In this document: positions 37,906-50,774 of the stretch, piece by piece
How the letters are laid out: each line of letters opens with the position of its first letter
Numbering within the stretch: the stretch's first letter is position 1
Source: Nymphaea colorata
Taxonomy: Eukaryota > Streptophyta > Magnoliopsida > Nymphaeales > Nymphaeaceae
Length of the DNA stretch: 64,000 bases
Direction: 5' to 3'
NCBI RefSeq assembly: GCF_008831285.2
Contig: NC_045139.1
Span: forward strand, 27,188,808 to 27,252,807
Translations under genes and position numbers: made by a program
The notes under the pieces: generated by a model
What the model saw: the letters and a program-made list of their open reading frames with translations, nothing else
Told to the model about the DNA's origin: nothing
Database searches by the model: none

Positions 37906-38639
37906 GAGCAACAAAAGATATTAAGTTTGACCAAAAATGATTGCACATCAAGATAACAAAGAGACGAGTTGGTATCAAAATGATGAGAAGCTGGGGGAGT
38001 AGATGCCCAACAGATATCATATCCTTTGTCATAAGAAAGGTTTGGATCCTTCATTAAGTGAAGCCTTAGGGGTGACCAGGCGATTGGAATCCTGAGGGCC
38101 AAGGCCACCAAAGGGCCTATCGCATGCTTCTGTAGAGAGTAAATTGAAACCTATGACCTCTAGGGGCTGGTGACAGAACAAAGGCATCTTGCAAGCAATG
38201 GGTGAGTGGAGGTATGGCTGGTTCTGCTATGGTAGCCTAGACTTCTCTAATGCCTGAAAAAGCTGGTGTGAGAAGACAAGAGAGCCTAGGGATGGAAAGG
38301 AATCAGATCACAGGGTTCCAGAAGACTTAGACCTTTTGTTAGGCTATGGTCAGGATGAAAAGAGGGGGCTGAGAAGCAGAGAAGTCAGCTCCCAAAAGAA
38401 GAGAACTAGCTCTTTAGAGGAGTCAGAACCTTTAAAAGAAATTCTGAAACTGAATCAAAGAGAAAGAAGAAAATATGTGATGAGGATTGATGAGGGTAGA
38501 AAGGGGACCCACTCCTTTCTACATTGGTGGAGGATCTCAGAGATATGAATGTGATAGCTCGGATAGATGAATAGGTAGTTGATGAAGAAATGGACAAAGA
38601 AAACATGCTAGTAGATGACACATTCCTTTTGTTTCTTTG

Positions 38640-39110
38640 TCATTTTATCATGAAAGTCATGGGATGGAATGTGTAGAGCTTGGTGGCTCAGCTTGCTCCT
38701 ATGCAACTACAAGAGTTGTTACCCCATGTTGCAGTGTTAGCGGACTCTTGCTTCAGCAAGGAGTCCTTGCGGAAATTTTCCTTTAAGCTGTCTCACAAAA
38801 ACATGGTCTCCCATGTAGAGTGTGATGGGCTGTGGGCCCGTATCTTGGTCATCTTGGATTGCCATGAGGTGGATTTGTTTGGTTTTAGCTATCATAAATA
38901 CTGGATCGACTATAAATTTTTGTTTGCTAGTACTGGTTCTGCGTTTGGGGTGATTGGAGTCTATCTTAATCTTGATTACCGTAAAAAAAAATTGTTCTCC
39001 CCTTCATTAAACTCTATCTTGAGGTAGAAAGTCATTCCTTTTGTTTGTATTGGGGATTTCAATTCGGTCCTGAGCAGTGTCGGCTCCTGTGATAGTTAGT
39101 TGCATCTCTG
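38640..39110 (+). pseudogene. LINE ORF2: AP endonuclease domain
   Basis: Opens MKVMGWNV, the conserved start of L1 endonuclease, and after about 130 codons reads CIGDFNSVLS with the catalytic GDFN. The LVAQLAP... frame at 38680-39027 is the middle. Stop codons interrupt. Confidence 0.8.
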
Positions 39111-39599
39111 TTGCTGGCTTCATCCATAAAAGTTAGCTCTTAGAAATTACAGACTACAAATTCAAATATTTTTAGTCAAATAATAACATAGAAGAGGAGA
39201 ATGTTATGTCTTGTATTGATCGATGCTTTATCAAAGAGCTTAGGACGAAGGAGTTTGAACCCATTGTCAGCATGTCTTTCTTCCCAATGATGACCTATGA
39301 CCATTGTGCGTTGCTTTTCTGCTTGAGTGTGGCTGCTACGTCCTTCACCATGAACTATGTATTTAAGTTTTACTACTGTTAGTTGAGGAATGAGGCTTGT
39401 GTTAAAGAGATTGAGACAAACTATTCACAACCTGCTTAGGGATGTCTCTAAATGATGAGAAACGTGAAGAAGTTTGAAGTTATGCGAAAAGTTTTGAGCA
39501 AGAATCAGAAGTTTCATGAGAGATATTTGTCTAAGTAGATAGAGGAAGCCCGTAAAAAGCATGCGAAATGTCAGCCGATGACAACAAGAGGGATCTTTG

Positions 39600-41950
39600 A
39601 TCAACTTTTGGGATAGGCTGGTGGGAGGAAGCCCAACTAGTTGCTCTTAGTGGATGAGAAATTTTGGAGACAGAAGTCACATGCGAAGTGGCTTCAAGCA
39701 GATGATGCCAACACCATGTGTTTCCATGTTTTGGTGAATAACGAAAGAAGTAAGTGGAAGATCAACAGAGTGGAGGTGGATGAGCAAATTTACAAGGACC
39801 CCCAGCTTATTATTGACAAATGTACCGACTACTTTGAAGGCTTGCTTGGTGGTTCTAGAAGATCTGGTTAGCTTCCTAGGGATATGACAAAGGATCCCCC
39901 TATATCCTCTAACGACAACAACAATTTGTTGAATCTTTTCTGGGATGAAGAGATTCAGTGGGCTGTTATGGAGGTGGATTTCGGAGTTGACTCTTGGGTT
40001 TGACAAGTTTTCCAATCGATTCTTTCAAAAGTGCTGCCTTATGGTTCAGTAGGATATATTCTTGGCCATTTGTAGCTTCTTTGTGTCCGACAAGCTCCTC
40101 TGAAAAGCTCATCACTCACATATTATCATTGTTCTGAAATCTCTTATTCAGAACTTCAGGTCGTTCTTCCTTAGTAATAGCACAGTTAAGTTCATTAGTG
40201 ATATCATGGTTAAAAGAATGTGACCATTCCTTTGCTGCATTATAGAAGCCAATCGACACGTTTTTCTCCCAAATCGCAGCATTCAAGAAAATTTTCTCTT
40301 TTCTCATGAGGTCATCTTCTTTATGAACAGTAAAAAAGAAAAATCTTTCTGTCTGAAGGCTGATATGAGCAAAACTTATGATAGAATCTCCTGAGAGTTT
40401 CTTCAAAATGCTTTAACGCTTTGTTTGGATGGAGGGAAAGGGAAGGAAAGGGAGGACTGGAGAGGAAAGGGAAGGGAAGGGAGGGACATGAAATGGAAAA
40501 GGAAAAGAATAGAAAGGAAAGGAAAGGAAAGAGGTGATTATAACGCTTTGTTTGGATGGAGGGAAAGGGAAGGAAATGGAGGGATGGAAAGGAAAGAAAA
40601 GGGAAGCAAAGGACATGGAATGGAAATGGAAGAGAATAGAAAGGAAAGGAAAGAAAAGAGGTGATTATAAAGCTTGTTTGGATAGAAAGGAAAGGAAATG
40701 ATATAATTTATAATACTTTACAATAATACCCCTAATATTTGAAATGTTTAAAAAATTGAGAGGGGTATAGATGGTAGAAAGAGGTAGAAGTTTCATTTCC
40801 TTCCCAATCCATCCAATTTTGGAGGGATTGGATTTACATTGCATTTTCTTTTCCTTTCCCTCCCTTTGCAACTAAACAAACTTTTTAATTTTCTTTCATT
40901 TCCCTCATTTCTAATTAATCAACCAAACAAATGATTGATTGTTGAATCCCTCCCTTTCCCTCCAACCAAACAGGGCCTAAAGCTTGTTTGGATAGAAAGG
41001 AAAAGAAAGGATATCATTTATAATACTTTACAATAATACCCCTAACATTCAAAATGTTTAAAAATTGAAAGGGGTATAGATGGTAGAAAGAGGCAGAAGT
41101 TTCCTTTCCTACCCAATCCATCCAATTTTGAAGGGATTGGATTTACATTACATTTTTCTTTCCTTTCCCTCCCTTTCCTTTCCCTCCTTTCTAATTAATC
41201 AACCAAACAAATGATTGATTGTTGAATCCCTCCCTTTCCCTCCACCCAAACAGTGCCTAAGGGATTTAAATTTTGCGGCATCTTGGATCCATAAGATGAT
41301 AATTGAAGTGATAACAGTCTCAGTATCTCTACTTGTCAATAGTCATGAAGGCATATAGTTTGAACCAAAATAAGGAGTGAGACAAAGGGACCATCTCTCC
41401 CCTTACCTCTTTCTTATTGTTCTTGAAATGCTTACTAGAAGTGTAAAATATGATGTCATGTAGGGCAGAATCAAAGCTATCAGGGTGCTAGATACTTCGA
41501 TGGAGGTCCATTCAGTTCTATTACACTGACAATTTTTTGTTCTTCTCTAGATTGCATGAGGGTTTCTTAACTCAACTCAAATTCAAGTTGACCGAGTTCG
41601 AACAAAATGTTAAGATGAAGATTAACCATGACAAAACAGTATTTTCCCCTTCAAAACCTCCTCCTAGGAAGCCCAACAGGCAGTTGTTATGCTGGGTTGG
41701 ATGACTGGCTGCTTCCCCTTTAGTATCTAGGCCTTCCGCTCCACACTGAACACCTTGACTAGATCCATTGTGTGTCTATTATCACAAAGGTGGAGACAAG
41801 GCTCGTGATTTGGAAACACTTAACATTTTTTCTTGTTGGACATCATTGTTTTGTTAAACATGTGATTTCTTCTATCCTACAGTACTAGGCAATGGTTTTC
41901 AAGCTGCCTCATAAAACCATAAGGTAGATTGAAAAGCTCCACTGCAGCTT
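39600..41950 (+). pseudogene. LINE ORF2: reverse transcriptase, split by MITE array
   Basis: Before the insert: WLQADDANTMCFH and, near 40350, LKADMSKTYDR...FLQNAL. After it, in continuing order: RDLNFAASWI, VRQRDHLSPYLFLIVLE, then YTDN at 41522-41533 where the family has YADD. The second catalytic Asp is therefore Asn, a lesion besides the stops and the insertion. The next block (41991-42194) reads VKWSQVYLPIDEGGLRI, the usual post-RT segment. Confidence 0.85.
40417..41257. mobile_element. Head-to-tail array of four Tourist-like MITE units in the LINE RT
   Basis: Units at 40417-40540, 40544-40667, 40671-40977 and 40981-41257, each separated by TAA, with TAA also at both outer edges (40414-40416, 41258-41260). 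Left ends read CGCTTTGTTTGGATGGA or AGCTTGTTTGGATAGAA. Right ends of the two long units read CCAACCAAACAGGGCC and CCACCCAAACAGTGCC, near-inverted copies of the left ends. TAA target sites and such termini point to the PIF/Harbinger-Tourist group. The two 124-bp units are near-identical left halves only. Removing the array leaves GCTTTAAGGGAT, which restores the continuity of the host LINE. Confidence 0.85.
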
Positions 41951-42559
41951 CCTTTGGGGTGAGAATAATGGTGAGAAAAACCTTTATGTTGTGAAATGGT
42001 CTCAAGTCTATCTTCCTATTGACGAGGGAGGTCTTAGAATTAAAAGAGTTCAAGAAGTGAATGATGCAGTGCTGGCCTTTCAAGTAAAGAAAGTCCCCTC
42101 GGTGTTTTCTACATGGGTGGAGATAATAAGATCCAAGTACCTCCAAAAACAACGGCTATGGACTGTCAAAATCAAGGGACTGATGTCTCCTTGACGGAAA
42201 GCTATCTATCAAGGGTGCCTTAAGGTGAGGCACAAAGTGAAATGGAAAGTGCATGATGGTCTAATTACCATGTTTTGGATGGACTGTTGGTATGAGAGCC
42301 CCCTGATTTTTTAGTGTAGCAAGTGAAGAATATGACATTATGCAGCATCTCCATGGCAAGTCAGTAGCTTGCATTCTTCAAACTCCTAATTCAGAAGTCC
42401 TAACCCTTTTTATCAAGATCAGGCCTAGGGAATCCTTGTTGGTTTTGGCCTCCAACAGGGAGCATGTGTTGGAGTTTGACAACCTTCTTGGTAAGAATTT
42501 CAGTAAAAATTATGTTTGAGATGAAGAAAGACTCTAAGGATCTGTATGTTGAGAAGCCT

Positions 42560-42770
42560 TCTGTGGTGCAGCCAAGAATACCCAATAGCTAATTGTAATG
42601 TCTATTTTGCTTGTGAGGGTTGGTTCATCACATATGATAGGATGCAAAGTCTTGGCTTCAAAATGATCTCCCAATGTGTTCTTTTCCATAGGCATGAGGA
42701 AAAACATAATCACCTATTTTTTATCTTTAAGGTGGTGCAAAGAGTTTGGGCCTTTGTAATTTAGAAGTTT
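42560..42770 (+). pseudogene. LINE ORF2: zf-RVT segment
   Basis: Reads TYDRMQSLGF ... CVLFHRHEEKHNHLFF ... VVQRVWAFV, the zinc-binding region found after plant LINE reverse transcriptases. The expected C-x-x-C has lost a Cys (CVLFH). Confidence 0.75.
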
Positions 42771-43430
42771 AGAAACAAGGGAGGCCCAAATAGAACCTCA
42801 TTGATGGGATTAAGTAGTGGATGAGTGTTTGTTTCCAGCAATAGTCCCTCTATAAGTGTTGGAGAATGACTTCTCAATTATTGTTTGGTGGTTTTCGAAG
42901 CAAAGAAACAAGGTTAGGCACCAGAATTTAGGCCACTGGAAAAAGGCAGATCCATTTGTTAGAAGGTACGTGTTGAATATTATGGGAAAATGGAATGGGA
43001 TCCAGAGGTCAAGGAGGCTATCGGCAGGTAGATGTGCTATGGCATTCCTTGGGCATCATGGGTGTGAGATCCTGACATAGGAACTTACACGCAAATAGGA
43101 TCCTTAAGGCATAGAAGGATGCAAGGAGTTGTTAGGCTGATTCAGGACCATGAAAGCATGTGCTTTTCAGGGTTGTTTGGTGGAGTCTCAGCTTCATTGG
43201 AGACCTTAGATAATGGGCTCCCAGTAAATGTCTCCTGCATGTTAAAGAAAATTTTAGACCGTATGTTCCAAACAACAATGATTCGTGGAGTGTTGAGTCC
43301 ACTAAAGGTGGGGGAGACTTTTGTGGGTGGCGTTTGTTTTTGTATTGGCCTATCTTATTTTTCAAGATTACATTTCTTTGTTGTACATTTTTTGTTTGCA
43401 ATTAATTTTGGGTAACCCACATAGGTGTTT

Positions 43431-44299
43431 TCATAGATAGTTGATAGCTGGTAATGAATGGTGATGGATACAAGTGATAGTAACCGCGATGTAAGTCATA
43501 GTTTCTTTCCATTATTTGGGTCAGGGTTTGCAATTTTGGGATTAGACAATTTGTGGCTTGATTTTTGGCGACATGATAAAAACTAGATTTTCACTATGTG
43601 ACAAAAAATGAGTTTTGGGTCGGGTTTTAAAAAATATATGAGACCATTGTTGATATTATCTATAAATTATTGCTAGTGTATTATTGTTTAAAAAGAAAAG
43701 AGATGAAAACGAGCTGAATCTGATAATTTTCATGGCATTTATTAAAATAAATTGATGAAATGGCCTTCATTAAGTGTCTCTTATAACTCATTCAATATTA
43801 AAAATGTCAGGTTCATGGTCATATATTTTATTTTTGGTGGCATAAATTTCATATTTTTTTGTGGCATTGATTGCCATTATGAATTGTGCCTTGTTGCCCC
43901 AAAATGTCATTTTGGATGGAAAAATACTAGATGAAAACTTATTTTGAAAAAACTGGCTCAAAATTCAATTTAGAGATGCTTTGCTGCTCAAACATTGTCT
44001 CAAGGGTGCATCCAAATGCACACAATTTAATAAGTGTGTCTTATCATACTAATGACATTCAATTGTTGTTTAAGGGGGAATCGTGGCTCATAAAAATATT
44101 GTGATATTATTCTAATATCTAATGTTTCACATGCATTGTTTGAAATGTGTATATTTGGATTTTTCTTGTAGAGTTTGTTTCAATTAGATTTTTATTTCAA
44201 AATGAAGAATATGACATTCTTGAATAAGGAAGGTGAAGAGAAGGTGGAAGAGCAAAGGAAGGAAGGCAACATAGCGAGAATCATGTTGATCTTGTTTTT
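43431..44299. other. Unrecognised stretch after the LINE
   Basis: AT-rich, no family motif. A short open frame at 43752-43934 is uninformative. Confidence 0.35.
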
Positions 44300-46020
44300 T
44301 TATGATAAACAATGTTTTTTAGAATATTAGTTTTATATATATATATATATATGAACTGTTACATTATGTTATAGGGCGTTGATGGGTTTGCATCATTATG
44401 AAATTTGCCTTAATTTTGACTTTAATAGATTATGTATTATTATACACCTGTAAGTATGGTCTATCATATCCCATAAACATAATCTTCAAATTTCCTTGTC
44501 CAAACCCATACCACCATACCTATATCTATACCTATGTGACTTAGAATCACAAGCAATAATCAAATCATCTATATAAATAAGAACAACAGCAAATTTTATG
44601 AGAGCCAATAAGTTGAATTTGCTTTCATACAAGAGAAACAATATGTTAATTATAAAGCTTGCAAATAAAAGAAATTTCTTTAATTTACAAAATATATGCT
44701 TTCTTTCAAATGAAGGACTTACAAATAGGTACCTTTAAATTTTTTATGCAAAGTTGCATAATGGAAATCCAACTAATATATAACCTAGTTGTTGACAAAG
44801 TTAACACTAGATTACAATGAGTTTGACTTGGTGCAAAGGTCTCGTGATAGTTAAAAACCTTTGGCTAGGTAAGTTCTTTAATTGTAAATATATCTTCGTA
44901 GTGTTCAATTGACTCATGCAATATATTCACTTGGTTTTACTCAAAAAGAAGGTTTTAGTTGACAACATATTTCAAAGTGGCTGACATTCCTTCAACACTT
45001 CACATTCTAGGGATATAATTTTGCTTTTACATAGTAGATGTAGAGATCAAGTGCTTAAGGTGCTTGGCTTGAAAATCTACGAAGTAAATAAGTGGCAATT
45101 TGGTGCATTTCCTTCTAGAATTTAGATTTGAGTTGGATGAAAGATAAGCAACTAGTGTATAATAAGAATTCTAACACAAAAAATGTTTTTTTAATTGACG
45201 ATCATCATATAGCATAAGGATAGGTAATGAATTTTGTTATTTCTCAACTAGTTCATTTTGGAGAGAGTCATTGATATAAAAACAAGCGGTGTGGCATTAA
45301 TAACTAAATGCTTCTAATCATTTAATGGTATATGTATATGTAATACTAATTCATAACTCTTTAGTGTCTTGAAAAAGAAATCTGTTTTTTAATGAAAAAT
45401 GATCTCTCTTGACGTGCAAACTACTTTTTACTCCAAAAAGTATAATTCATATTTTTTTCCTAAATGAATGTTAAAAATTTTTACTTTTTTCCTCTATTAT
45501 CAAATTTGGTTTATGTGAGTCCAAAGTACCGACATAGCACGAATGAATAATATTTAAATGATGATAGAAAATTTAGAAAATGATATTATATTTTTTCTTT
45601 TAACAAATAAGCTGTAATCAAAATATAGCTTCTCTAATTGGAAAATTTGATTAAAACATAAGAGGACAAACAACTTATGCATGTATTACACAAATCCTTT
45701 TATTGGGCAACATACTTGCAACCGTAATAAAAATGACATAGTTCACGTTAAGAGGATGAAAAGTTGAAGTTGAATGGCTGTTCACCATAATGTTAAAAGA
45801 TGTAATTAAATATTGCATTTTAGATTTATATATATCATGTCAAACTAATCAATCTACATTTAAAATTCAACTATACCTAAAAAAATAGTGAAACCCATAA
45901 CTAGAAGCATATGAATACGGTCCCCAAATATCACCTTCAATTGATTCTGGTATGCACTTAGCAGGTGTTCGAAACGGTAGAATTCAATTGTTAAAATAGA
46001 ATTAATATTTAAGAATCTTT
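44300..46020 (-). pseudogene. Second copia relic (integrase and RT pieces)
   Basis: Minus strand near 45.9 kb reads LPFRTPAKCIPESIEGDIWGP, the junction of GAG-pre-integrase and integrase. Near 44.75 kb QLDFHYATLHKKFKGTYL corresponds to the RT block QLDxxNAFLHGxL. At 44561-44575 YIDDL, the RT catalytic box, is intact and followed by IIACDS. The gaps between are shorter than in full copia, so there are internal deletions. No LTRs were found. Confidence 0.75.
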
Positions 46021-49000
46021 AAAATGCACCCTACCCCCAATGTAAAAGAATTAACTCTAGACCTCTTGTCTTATATTAAAATTATACCCAAAGGGTACTA
46101 TTTGCCCGTTAGGGTTCATTTTTGCTTTCCTCCCAAACTTCCATTGCTTACTGCAATAGTTGCAAATCCTTGTTCACTCACTGCTTTCTCCATCATTCTC
46201 TCTTCCTTGCTTTTACTGTTTCTTTCGCCTAAATCATTAAGTCTCACTTTCTCCATTGTTTACTCACATTTCAAGGAGTTGAACGCACTTGACTTTATTA
46301 GGGCTCACTTTCTCGGTTGCTTTGTTGCATTGCTTTCTTCTTATGCTACACTATGCTCTTGAGTTGAGGTAGACCTCCACTATCGATGTTGCTTTGCTCT
46401 CGTGCCAGCTATAAGGTTTGACTCCTCTGGATGGTCTTCATTTTATTGTTTGTCGGCTTACCATCCCAAACACCTCTTCTTTGCCGTCATCACCTGCTTT
46501 ATCACTTCATTTTCACAGGTGTTGCCTCCTTCATAGCTTCACTCACCTCTTCTTTGGCACACCTCCTTCTTCTCAATAGATTGCCTCGAAGTATTAAGGC
46601 TTATCATATTCTAAACCCCTCTCTCTCTCTCTTTCTATTGTATATATTTATTTATTTATTTATTTATTTATTTATATTTGTATATATTTTTTATTTGAAT
46701 GTTTGCTTGCACCAGTTTCCATATTGTTTTATGAATTCGATGATCATTTTTCAAAAAACAAAAATTGGATTTATGCATTTCTTTTCTTGCACTATTTTAT
46801 GTTGATGCATTTTTAGTTAATATATTGGTGTTGTGAATTTAATGCTCTTTTGATTATTGTCCCAAAAGTTTTCTTCTTTTTTTTCTTTTTTCTTTTTTTA
46901 GGGTGAAGTACCTATGGAGGTTGGGGTACACAATTAATAATTTGTAATGGATTTGTTGAAAATTTAGGACCAATAGTCTAGCTATTTTGCTAACTTTGCT
47001 ATTTAAACTTGTACATTTCACAAGCTCATTTAAATATTCTAATCCTATTATTTGATATATCTTGCAGCCTACATCATTTTTTGCATTAGGTTAGGTAGTG
47101 GATGCATTCTGTTGGCTTTTAAAATTGATTGACCTCTTATAGTCCTTAGTAATGCTTTGGAGTTGTTCATATTAATTTATCTAAGAAGGTGATAGTTTTA
47201 TGGTACTGTTACAGCATGGTTGGTTATCTGTTGTATTTCTTGAAATAAATAAGTCTCATATACATTTATCCATCAAACCAAGTTTAGGACCACAAGGCAT
47301 TTTTTCATATAATTACATTGGAAAGCATGAAAAATTACTTGTTGCTTGGCATAAACTGGATATTCATAGTCAATCACGGTGATAAGAAGCCGGACCACCT
47401 ACCAACTATTTGACAGTTTCTTAACCTTTAGAAGAATAGCCAAGATTTGTTTAGAAATTGAATCTAAGGCTTCATATGTTGGACTTTTTACAGGCTTGCA
47501 TGTACCAAGATCAACTTTATTGAGTACATCAAATCATAATTTTTTATCATCTAAAGATACCTTTTACTTTAATTGCAGAATCTTTATGCCTAAATTAGTC
47601 CACAGATAGTTTTAAGTTACTTTTTATGGCTAGAATAATGTACTTCTGAATTTTATATAAGTTGGATTTCATTGGTAGAAATAAGCAATTAGCTACAAAC
47701 AATTTTTTTTTTTTACTTTTTTTCCTTCTTTGATGTTTTACTTGCTAGAAAAACTAAACATTCAGTCTTAAGTTATTGTTGACTATTTTTTCTTGCTGTG
47801 GAACCATGTTCAAGTGTCCATATGGTTTTTTTAATCTATTTTGTTCTCATTGTTTTTTGTTTATGCAATGAACTCATATTGCATTTTAATTATTGTAGAG
47901 AAATTGATTGTGCTTACTTGAATCATAAGATAAACTAATAAGTAGGATGCTTTGACTTTGAAATTTACACGAAAGAGCTTCATTTTAGTGTGCCTCCTAC
48001 CATCATCAGATCTGAACTAGCTTAGACTTATTTTATTTATTTAAATTTTTTGTTGGATAATGCTTTATGTTAGCTTACCTAATAAAGCATAGGTTTGTCT
48101 GTATGTAGCCTCCAACCATAACAATTTCAATTCTAAATTTTATGCAATCAAACAAGGAAAAGTTTTTTTTGCTAAAATGATTTTTTCAAAGTGACAAATA
48201 AACAACAAATTTGGGACATGAAATAATGTCTCTACCAAAACATTATCTAAAATCATGTTTATAAAATCTTAATTTCAGAAACATTGTTCCAGACAACCAA
48301 ACACCCTGTAGGCTAATAAAACTAAGAAGAAATGCAATACATGCTTGTTTTTCTTGATGATATATTTTTAGAAGCATGAGCTTTATTATTGAATTCAATA
48401 CTATATTAATAATGAAAAAAAAATTCCTTAGTAGAGAAAGAGAGTGTTCATCCAACTGGATAGTTACAAGTGTTATAGTATTGGATATGAGATGCAGATA
48501 AGGCTGATGGTATACAACTTGAACTCTACAACATGTACAACAAAATCAAGTTCTTCACTCACTTTTGTTTTCATATATGAGACAAGCTATTAAACAAAAC
48601 AACAATGAAGAAATAATTCATCTGATTGAACAATTGACTCAAGAGGATGTCCAATTTAAACAACATAATGAAATGAGCATGATTTTGAAGATGTAAGATC
48701 TAGAATTTTGTCATCACATTGATAAGAAAATGTATGACATTTGATACCATAGAAATTCTAAAGAAGAGTTTAGAATTGTTCATGGAATTTTGGCAAATTA
48801 AATCAAAGGAATAAACAATATGATAACTAGCACTCAAATCAGTGTTCCATGATAGAAACAAGGTTCATGAAATGGAAACATACTAACAAGGTTTCCTGCA
48901 GCAAATTCAAGAAATGACAACATACTAACAAGGTTTCCTGCAGCAAATTCAACACTCGTGAGGGTCAAGATATAGTTGTATTGACCATCAATTATAGTAA

Positions 49001-49149
49001 TTGTGTCACCACTCACTATTTATTCTTGCCAAAGGTAAAGACTACAAAAATGATAAAGGTTAAACCAAATATAGTAGTTTGATTACAAGTTTAAAGCAAC
49101 ATCCTTTGGTGTGTCTAGCTAATGTCAATGTAGTGAGAGTACAGTAGAT
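46021..49149. other. Unrecognised stretch
   Basis: T-rich on plus, with frames at 46024-46362, 46431-46805 and 47200-47609 that are Leu/Phe/Ser-rich and lack motifs. (CT)n and (TTTA)n tracts lie at 46619-46675. A 42-bp direct duplication (ACATACTAACAAGGTTTCCTG...) sits at 48878-48958. Confidence 0.4.
46619..46675. repeat. (CT)n and (TTTA)n microsatellites
   Basis: Short CT run then about seven TTTA units. Confidence 0.93.
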
Positions 49150-49484
49150 GTCAATGCAAATCTATCATTTGTAGCTACAAATAGAGATTGAAATTTTCCA
49201 TGTTGTTTTTCTATTATTAATGTATAGGACTTGTTGATATTTGGTATTGACTTATTCATTTAACTTTGACCCCTAACATGATCATAAGAATCATTTAGTG
49301 CCACTACAAAATTGCTAACAATTTTCTTGTTGTTATTTTGATGCTTCACAGTGCCTGATGCAAAATGAATTAATCTCATCCCAATTAGCATTTCAAATTG
49401 AAAAATATGTTGCAACTGAATTAGAGGCTTGTTGAAGTGGAGTTGCAGACCATCATTGAACATGGTACACCTAAAGTGCAACAT
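49150..49484 (-). pseudogene. Copia gag scrap
   Basis: Minus frame ends VSNFVVALNDSYDHVRGQ, and after a stop reads IPNINKSYTLIIEKQ. This matches the FLxGLNDSYxxVRGQILxxDPxPxxNKxYxLI segment of copia gag proteins. No other part of the element is adjacent. Confidence 0.6.
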
Positions 49485-49569
49485 TGTGGGAGAAGCTTTC
49501 TTCTAAATTGATCTATTCTTTTCCAAGAACACAATGGCATAGACAAATGTGTTAGTCTATTACATAGAC

Positions 49570-50434
49570 AAATTATGTTTTTGCTGGACATCCTTATCTT
49601 ATCTGCTCGTAATAACATTTGTTCCAAGTTCTTTTGCAAAATATCTCAGTTCTTCTTCTGAATCTGTCATATTAGCTTTACTTCACATAAATCAGGAACT
49701 TTTGAGCATTCTGAGCAATCATGTTCAGAGATTTTCTGCATTAATTTGCAGAATTCTTTCAGGCTACTTTTCCTTAATATCTCTCCTTTGATAGCACTGG
49801 TTTTTTATGGTCTTTCTGGTTGGGCAAGCGTTTCCAACCAATTACTTATTTCTTCCATTGATCCTTCTTTGGTCTTTTGTGATTGGGAATAAATAATTTG
49901 ATAACTCTTTGATTCGTATAACCATATGTTCTTATTTGAGAATTGATCCAATAGTTCATCAAAAAATAGTTGCAAACTTTTAGCTCTCTTTTTTGAGAAA
50001 AATTCTTGTATTTCAGGAGCCAATAATTCAGGTTGTATTTGAGTATCTGGATCCACCACGGCCTTGGTCAATCATATTTTTACACAATGTATGGGTGTTA
50101 GGATGTTTTCTGTAAGTATTTCAGCTTGTGTTGAGTATAGTCTAACATATATCAGGCTCGCCTTTGTAATTTCTATATATCTCCTTGCTGCTCTGCATAT
50201 TTTTGGTATTTCTTCGAGTTTTTTTCTTGTCTGTGTATATACTGTATATAACAAGCCATAGCTATAGGCAGTCTTCATTAGGTTTGGGTTGGTTTTTGGG
50301 TAGACAATTAATTTATTTATTCCTAGAAGAGGTATGGTTGTATATCCTTCCCATTCATTTGCCTTTTCTCGTGGGTTTTTATTTAAGAAATCAGTGATTC
50401 GTTTTAAGTTTTTTATGTATGCATTGGTCATCAT
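49570..50434 (-). pseudogene. Endogenous caulimovirid: transactivator/inclusion-body-like protein
   Basis: The frame at 50434-50072 is followed in the same register, after one stop, by 50071-49805, with a further piece (DSEEELRYFAKEL) down to about 49570. YSYGLLYTVYTQT ... CRAARRYIEITKASLIYVRLYS resembles the core of the translation transactivator that lets host ribosomes translate polycistronic viral RNA. Its place as the last, separate frame agrees. Family call is by eye. Confidence 0.6.
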
Positions 50435-50483
50435 ATTTGGCTCTCTTTTTTTTCTTTTGTATGATTTCGGCGTAGGTTTGTAC

Positions 50484-50753
50484 TTAAGGGGGTATAAATT
50501 GTATGGGTTTGAGTTGTTTTGGTTTTCTTTGGAAATGATGGTTGAGGTTTTGGTTTTTAAATAAAATGGGTTTTGTTAACTCTTTGACTGGTTCCTTTTC
50601 CTTTGTCTGCCTTTCTGGCTGTTTCTGCAGCTGGGTGGTTTTCCCTATTTGGTTTAGGAGGGTTTTTATAATTGTTTCTAGGTTATGGATTTGGGTCTCT
50701 ATTTTGGTTACATCCTCCTTCAGGTTCAAGACTTCTATCTTTAGTATCTGCAA
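50484..50753 (-). pseudogene. Endogenous caulimovirid: coiled-coil frame before the transactivator
   Basis: An 89-codon frame starting MQILKIEVLNLKEDVTKIET with a clear heptad pattern (I/L/V at a and d positions for about 45 residues), then a Lys/Glu/Gln/Pro-rich tail. It lies in a different register from the next frame (50434-50072). It may be the N-terminus of the transactivator after a shift or a separate small protein. Confidence 0.5.
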
Positions 50754-50774
50754 TACAAGAAATTAGTTTAATAA

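Larger units (their letters stand above)
36900..43430 (+). mobile_element. L1-type LINE retrotransposon, decayed
   Basis: In plus-strand order: a gag-like DUF4283 region with CCHC knuckle (about 37500-37900), AP endonuclease (38650-39110), reverse transcriptase (about 39600-41950, interrupted by MITE units), and a zf-RVT zinc region (about 42580-42770). This is the layout of plant L1 elements. Frames are broken throughout. Neither a poly(A) tail nor target duplication was found, so both ends are approximate. Confidence 0.85.

Noticed and set aside
46024-46805. Two plus frames rich in Leu, Phe and Ser that look like membrane proteins
   Set aside because: Composition follows from a T-rich strand; no family motif, no splice support, and a (TTTA)n tract runs through the second.
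49549-50766. Several plus frames with hydrophobic runs
   Set aside because: Antisense shadows of the viral fossil.
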